In this document: positions 6,149 through 8,763 of the stretch, piece after piece
How the letters are laid out: each line of letters begins with the position of its first letter
Position numbering within the stretch: the stretch's first letter is position 1
Source of the DNA: Acidicaldus organivorans
GTDB taxonomy: Bacteria; Pseudomonadota; Alphaproteobacteria; Acetobacterales; Acetobacteraceae
Direction of reading: 5' to 3'
Length of the DNA: 8,763 bases
NCBI GenBank assembly: GCA_000759655.1
Contig: KN173975.1
Coordinates: 1-8,763 of the forward strand
Notes under the pieces: generated by a model
The model's database searches: none
Seen by the model: the letters and a program-made list of their open reading frames with translations, nothing else
What the model was told of the DNA's origin: nothing
Translations under genes and position numbers: made by a program

Positions 6149-6238
6149 ATGAGCTCTTCTTTCAAAGGCTTTTTCTGCTCCCCGGAAAGGGGGCGTGCCG
6201 GGGCCCGGCCTGTTTCTTGCGGGGGGCGCTTCGCCTGA
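6149..6238 (+). CDS. Possible 29-codon upstream ORF coupled to the cyclase
   Basis: ATG at 6149 opens a 29-codon frame (MSSSFKGFFCSPERGRAG...) ending with TGA at 6236-6238, two bases before the cyclase ATG at 6241. A weak purine-rich site (AGGCGGA) lies 7 bases upstream. The cyclase ATG itself has no well-placed ribosome site, so ribosomes ending here could restart on it. The peptide has no recognisable family. It may also be a chance frame. Confidence 0.25.
   Translation: MSSSFKGFFCSPERGRAGARPVSCGGRFA
6197..6209. repeat. Perfect GC palindrome just before the cyclase start
   Basis: GCCGGG-G-CCCGGC has 6-base arms around a single G. It lies about 30 bases upstream of the cyclase ATG. A one-base centre cannot form a tight RNA loop without opening pairs, so a DNA-level role or chance in GC-rich sequence is as likely as an mRNA hairpin. 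Confidence 0.3.
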
Positions 6239-6240
6239 GC

Positions 6241-8430
6241 ATGTGGGGCTCGCGCTCCCGCCGCCTCGATCTTTCGCCGGGCCTCGGCACCGCCCTGGCG
6301 GTGCTTCTATACGGGGCCATTGCCGGGGCAGGGGTTGCGGTGCAGAGGATCGCCCGCCTCGATTTCCTGCCGCTCCATCCGGAACTCGGTCTTTTCCTCG
6401 CCCTCCTCCTCATCTGGCCGGTCCATCCCTGGCGCGCCCTCATCGCCGCCTTGGTGATCAGTGGCCTGATCGTTGCCGCCGCCTCTCCGCCTCCTGCCGA
6501 TCTCGCCCTGCTGACCGCCCTCGCCTGCACCGGCAGCGTGGCGATCGCCTATGTCATCCTCGCCCCTCGCTTCCGGGCGCGGCCCGATCCGACGCGGCCT
6601 GGTTCGCTCGGCCTGTTGCTCATCGTTTCGGGCATCGCACCATTCTTTCCGAGCCTGCTCGCGGCCGATGGCGCGTATTTCCTGCACCGGTTGCCTTATC
6701 TCGCTTTCTGGCTTCCCCGTTATACGGCGGCGGTCAACAGCCTCATTCTTTTCGCCACCCCCATCCTCGCCTGGCCCCGCCCCTCAACTGCGCCGAGCCC
6801 ACGCCCGATGCAGCGGCGTAGCGCGCTTCCCCCTTACACTGCCCTCTTTCTAACCCTCGCTGCCGAACTCCTTTTACCGCAATATCCCCTCCGCTTCCTG
6901 GCCTTCCCGAGCCTCATCCTGATCGCCGCCCGCCGTCCTTTCCTCGAGACCGCCTTCACCGTGCTCGGCTGGAGCATTTTCGAACTCGGCCGGGCCGTCT
7001 TCAGCGGTGTGGCGCCGTTCTCCGCGTATGGTGGCTTCTCCCTTCTCGAACGCGACGTGGTAACGGAGATCCTCGTCTTTGCCTTCAGCGCCGCTTCCCT
7101 CGGCTTTGCCGCCTCGTTCAGCCAGATGCGCCGCCTGCAGGCGCTGCATGCGCGAAGCCTCCAGCGCCTGCGGGAAAGCGAGGAGCGCTTCCGTGAACTC
7201 GCGGCGCGCTCCCGCGACGCGATCTTCCGCATCGGCCCCGATGCCAAACGGATCTACGTCTCACCGGCGGTGACCGAGCTCTTCGGTTTCACCCCCGAAG
7301 AACAGATCGGGCGCGACTGGCGCGATGACGTCCATCCCGCCGATTGGCCTTCTGTCAAGCCGATACTGCGCGCCTTCATCCAGGACGAAGAGGATCGCAC
7401 CGCCTTCAGCTACCGCCGCCGCTGCAAGGACGGCTCTTATGTCTGGGTCGAGACCCGGGTGCGGCGGGTGCGCGATCCGCGTACCGGCGCCGTACGCGAG
7501 TTCGTCGCCAACACCCGGGACATTTCGGCGCAGAAAGCGGCGGAAGACGAGCTGAACGCCGCCAATGCGCGGCTTGCTGCGCTCGCCATGAGCGATGGAC
7601 TCACCGGCATCGCCAATCGCCGCGCCTTCGATCAGGCGCTCGCCCAGGAATGGGCGCGGGCCCAGCGCGATGGCACACCGCTCGCCCTCCTCGTCATCGA
7701 CATCGACCATTTCAAGTCTTTCAATGACTTCTACGGCCACCTCGCCGGCGACGACTGTCTGCGCACGCTGGCCGGAATCCTCCGCAGCGAGGTGCACCGG
7801 ATGAGCGATCTTCCCGCCCGCTATGGCGGCGAGGAATTCGTCCTCCTCCTCCCCGGCACCGACCTCGTTGGAGCCAAGGTGATCGCCGCGCGTATCCACG
7901 CCCGGATCGCCGAGGCGGGATTGAGGAACGAAATCGTGCCGACCGGGCGGCTGACGGTGAGCATCGGCATTGCGGCCGAGGAGCCGGGGCGGCGGCATGA
8001 CAGCGCCGCTAGCCTCTTCGCAGCCGCCGATCGCGCCCTCTATGCGGCGAAACACTGGGGGCGAAACCAGACGGTGGCCGAGGATGATCCGAGGCTTGCC
8101 ACGATCGAGGGCGAGGTGCCGGAGCGTCCCGCGCCTCGCGAAACGGAGCCATCCCTCAGCGGGTCCTGGCCATCCTCTCCCAGTTCTCCAATCACTTCTC
8201 CAATCACTCGGAACGGAAAAGCCCCTTCGCCTTTTGCTAAAGGAGGGATCGAGGACCTCGAAACCGGCGCGGGCAAAGAAGAAGACGGCGCGGAGCGCAA
8301 CAGCGAAGAAGAGGGCGAAGAAAAGAACGGCGAGAACGGAGAGGCGGATGACACCGCGCCCCCCCGCGCCCCACCACGCCCCGCACCTTTCTCGCCGACC
8401 CGCTCACCGCCTGCCGCGGTACCCCGCTGA
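6241..8430 (+). CDS. Membrane diguanylate cyclase: MASE1-like, PAS and GGDEF domains
   Basis: The protein should make cyclic di-GMP from two GTP at the inner membrane. In the 729-residue form from ATG 6241, residues about 15-295 hold roughly eight hydrophobic segments resembling a MASE1 sensor (PELGLFLALLLIWPVHPWRA; later LPRYTAAVNSLILFATPILA). A short helical linker leads to a PAS domain at about 317-432 (SRDAIFRIGP, ELFGFTPEEQIGRDW, ending VANTRDISAQKAAEDEL). The GGDEF domain (about 448-612) has LTGIANRRAF, metal-binding Asp487 and Asp489 in VIDIDHFK, the active-site GGEEF at 529-533, and an intact inhibitory site RMSD at 520-523, five residues before GGEEF. No EAL domain follows, so it is a synthase, not a phosphodiesterase. 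Residues about 614-729 form a disordered Pro/Ser then Glu-rich tail not usual for the family. A TTG at 6217 would add eight residues; neither start has a clear ribosome site. The input signal cannot be read from the sequence. Confidence 0.92.
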   Translation: MWGSRSRRLDLSPGLGTALAVLLYGAIAGAGVAVQRIARLDFLPLHPELGLFLALLLIWPVHPWRALIAALVISGLIVAAASPPPADLALLTALACTGSVAIAYVILAPRFRARPDPTRPGSLGLLLIVSGIAPFFPSLLAADGAYFLHRLPYLAFWLPRYTAAVNSLILFATPILAWPRPSTAPSPRPMQRRSALPPYTALFLTLAAELLLPQYPLRFLAFPSLILIAARRPFLETAFTVLGWSIFELGRAVFSGVAPFSAYGGFSLLERDVVTEILVFAFSAASLGFAASFSQMRRLQALHARSLQRLRESEERFRELAARSRDAIFRIGPDAKRIYVSPAVTELFGFTPEEQIGRDWRDDVHPADWPSVKPILRAFIQDEEDRTAFSYRRRCKDGSYVWVETRVRRVRDPRTGAVREFVANTRDISAQKAAEDELNAANARLAALAMSDGLTGIANRRAFDQALAQEWARAQRDGTPLALLVIDIDHFKSFNDFYGHLAGDDCLRTLAGILRSEVHRMSDLPARYGGEEFVLLLPGTDLVGAKVIAARIHARIAEAGLRNEIVPTGRLTVSIGIAAEEPGRRHDSAASLFAAADRALYAAKHWGRNQTVAEDDPRLATIEGEVPERPAPRETEPSLSGSWPSSPSSPITSPITRNGKAPSPFAKGGIEDLETGAGKEEDGAERNSEEEGEEKNGENGEADDTAPPRAPPRPAPFSPTRSPPAAVPR
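8184..8207 (+). repeat. Perfect 12-base tandem repeat in the cyclase tail
   Basis: TTCTCCAATCAC occurs twice in succession (8184-8195 and 8196-8207). Being a multiple of three, it keeps the frame and encodes a doubled Ser-Pro-Ile-Thr in the low-complexity tail. It is a sign of recent slippage or duplication in poorly constrained sequence. Confidence 0.85.
8230..8243. repeat. Small palindrome resembling intergenic repeats
   Basis: CCTTT-TGCT-AAAGG is a perfect 5-base stem with a 4-base loop inside the cyclase tail. It resembles the CCTTTGCTAAAGG-type palindromes known from intergenic repeats of other bacteria; that resemblance is from memory. It also creates an AAAGGAGG ribosome-site-like string at 8239-8246 with no start codon at a usable distance. 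Confidence 0.35.
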
Positions 8431-8458
8431 GCGGCGTTGAGCTCTAGAAATCGCCCGC

Positions 8459-8478
8459 GCGCTCATCCTCCAGAGCGC
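8459..8478. terminator. Inverted repeat between convergent genes
   Basis: GCGCTC, 8 bases, GAGCGC lies in the 59-base gap between the ends of the cyclase and the DUF3237 gene. Its place suggests a shared transcript end, but neither strand has a T-run, so it would at best be an atypical terminator. Confidence 0.25.
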
Positions 8479-8489
8479 AGGTCGCCATC

Positions 8490-8763
8490 TCAGGTCACCG
8501 CGAACACGTCATAGATCGGCCCGCTCGGCGGGCGTTCGCCCACCCCGATGGCGAGAATGTCATTGAGCCAGCGGTACGTGGCGTGACCGGTCTCGAAGGT
8601 GAGGCTGGTGCGGAAATAATACTGATCGCGCGGCACCGCCTCGCCCTTGGCCAGACGCTGCATCACCTCGGGCGGGCCGACCCGGACCCCGCGATACTGC
8701 ACGAAAATATGCGCCCCATCCTCGATCGCGAGCACGAGACGGACATCGAGCCGGGTCCGCCCG
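8490..8763 (-). CDS. DUF3237-family protein, C-terminal part
   Basis: The frame is open from the right edge to TGA at 8490-8492, leaving 90 residues of the C-terminal part; the true start is outside the window. A GTG at 8733-8735 is internal, because the reading frame upstream of it (GRTRLDVRLVLAIEDGAH) already matches the family. Recognisable features are RLDVRLVLAIEDGAHIFVQY, RGVRVGPPEV, the YYFRTSLTFETG strand, YRWLNDILAIGVGER and the terminal IYDVFAV. Proteins of this family (UPF0311/DUF3237) are small beta-barrel-like proteins of about 150-160 residues with no firmly established reaction. The gene is convergent with the cyclase, 59 bases apart, with no visible functional link to it. Confidence 0.85.
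   Translation of the reverse strand, partial: GRTRLDVRLVLAIEDGAHIFVQYRGVRVGPPEVMQRLAKGEAVPRDQYYFRTSLTFETGHATYRWLNDILAIGVGERPPSGPIYDVFAVT

Noticed and set aside
5875..6165. 96-codon minus-strand frame in the intergenic region
   Set aside because: It has no motif or supported promoter, its composition is unlike the neighbours, and it would cross the AT-rich control region.
7261..8055. 264-codon minus-strand open frame opposite the PAS and GGDEF domains
   Set aside because: It is an antisense shadow of a clear cyclase with no motif of its own.
8348..8440. 30-codon frame MTPRPPAPHH... overlapping the end of the cyclase
   Set aside because: It is too short, Pro/His/Arg-rich as expected of GC-rich shadow frames, and has no independent support.

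Overview
The window is about two-thirds G+C and carries a compact chromosomal locus from a high-GC alphaproteobacterium. The gene order fabD-fabG-acpP-fabF-mltG followed by a COQ9-like gene, together with the codon use, suggests Rhodospirillales or Acetobacterales (for example Acetobacteraceae). That placement is an inference. I see no RNA genes, IS elements, CRISPR arrays or phage genes.

Positions 1-5319, minus strand, form a type II fatty-acid synthesis operon. Transcription enters at about 5319 from a TTGACA-type promoter and reads leftward through fabD (malonyl-CoA:ACP transacylase), fabG (3-oxoacyl-ACP reductase), acpP (acyl carrier protein), fabF (condensing enzyme KAS II), mltG (endolytic murein transglycosylase) and a COQ9/TetR-fold gene that runs off the left edge. 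FabD loads malonyl units onto AcpP, FabF extends the chain and FabG reduces the 3-keto product. MltG acts on newly made glycan strands at the membrane, and the COQ9-like protein is expected to act in ubiquinone synthesis, so the operon groups envelope and membrane-lipid functions. mltG and the COQ9-like gene overlap by ATGA. The 181-base fabG-acpP gap is the only large internal spacer and may hold an extra promoter.

Positions 5223-5707 hold a divergent control region and a small plus-strand gene of unknown function (about 79 aa). The small gene has a good sigma-70-like promoter (TTGCTT, 17 bases, AATAAT) followed by a perfect 17-base inverted repeat that looks like an operator or leader hairpin. 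The fabD leader carries a perfect tandem duplication of 15 bases.

Positions 5708-6240 hold no confident gene. They contain a weak terminator-like hairpin, a GC-rich hairpin, an AT-rich island with nested inverted repeats that probably includes the promoter of the next gene, and a possible 29-codon upstream ORF ending two bases before the next start.

Positions 6241-8430, plus strand, encode a membrane-bound MASE1-like/PAS/GGDEF diguanylate cyclase with intact active and inhibitory sites and an odd 116-residue low-complexity tail. The tail contains small repeats, and its DNA reads as a lysine/alanine/arginine-rich sequence in another frame.

Positions 8490-8763, minus strand, hold the C-terminal part of a DUF3237-family protein, convergent with the cyclase.

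Most of the window is ordinary core chromosome. I did not find a clear new multi-gene system. The most interesting parts are the control region at 5235-5470, the uncharacterised small gene and the cyclase tail.
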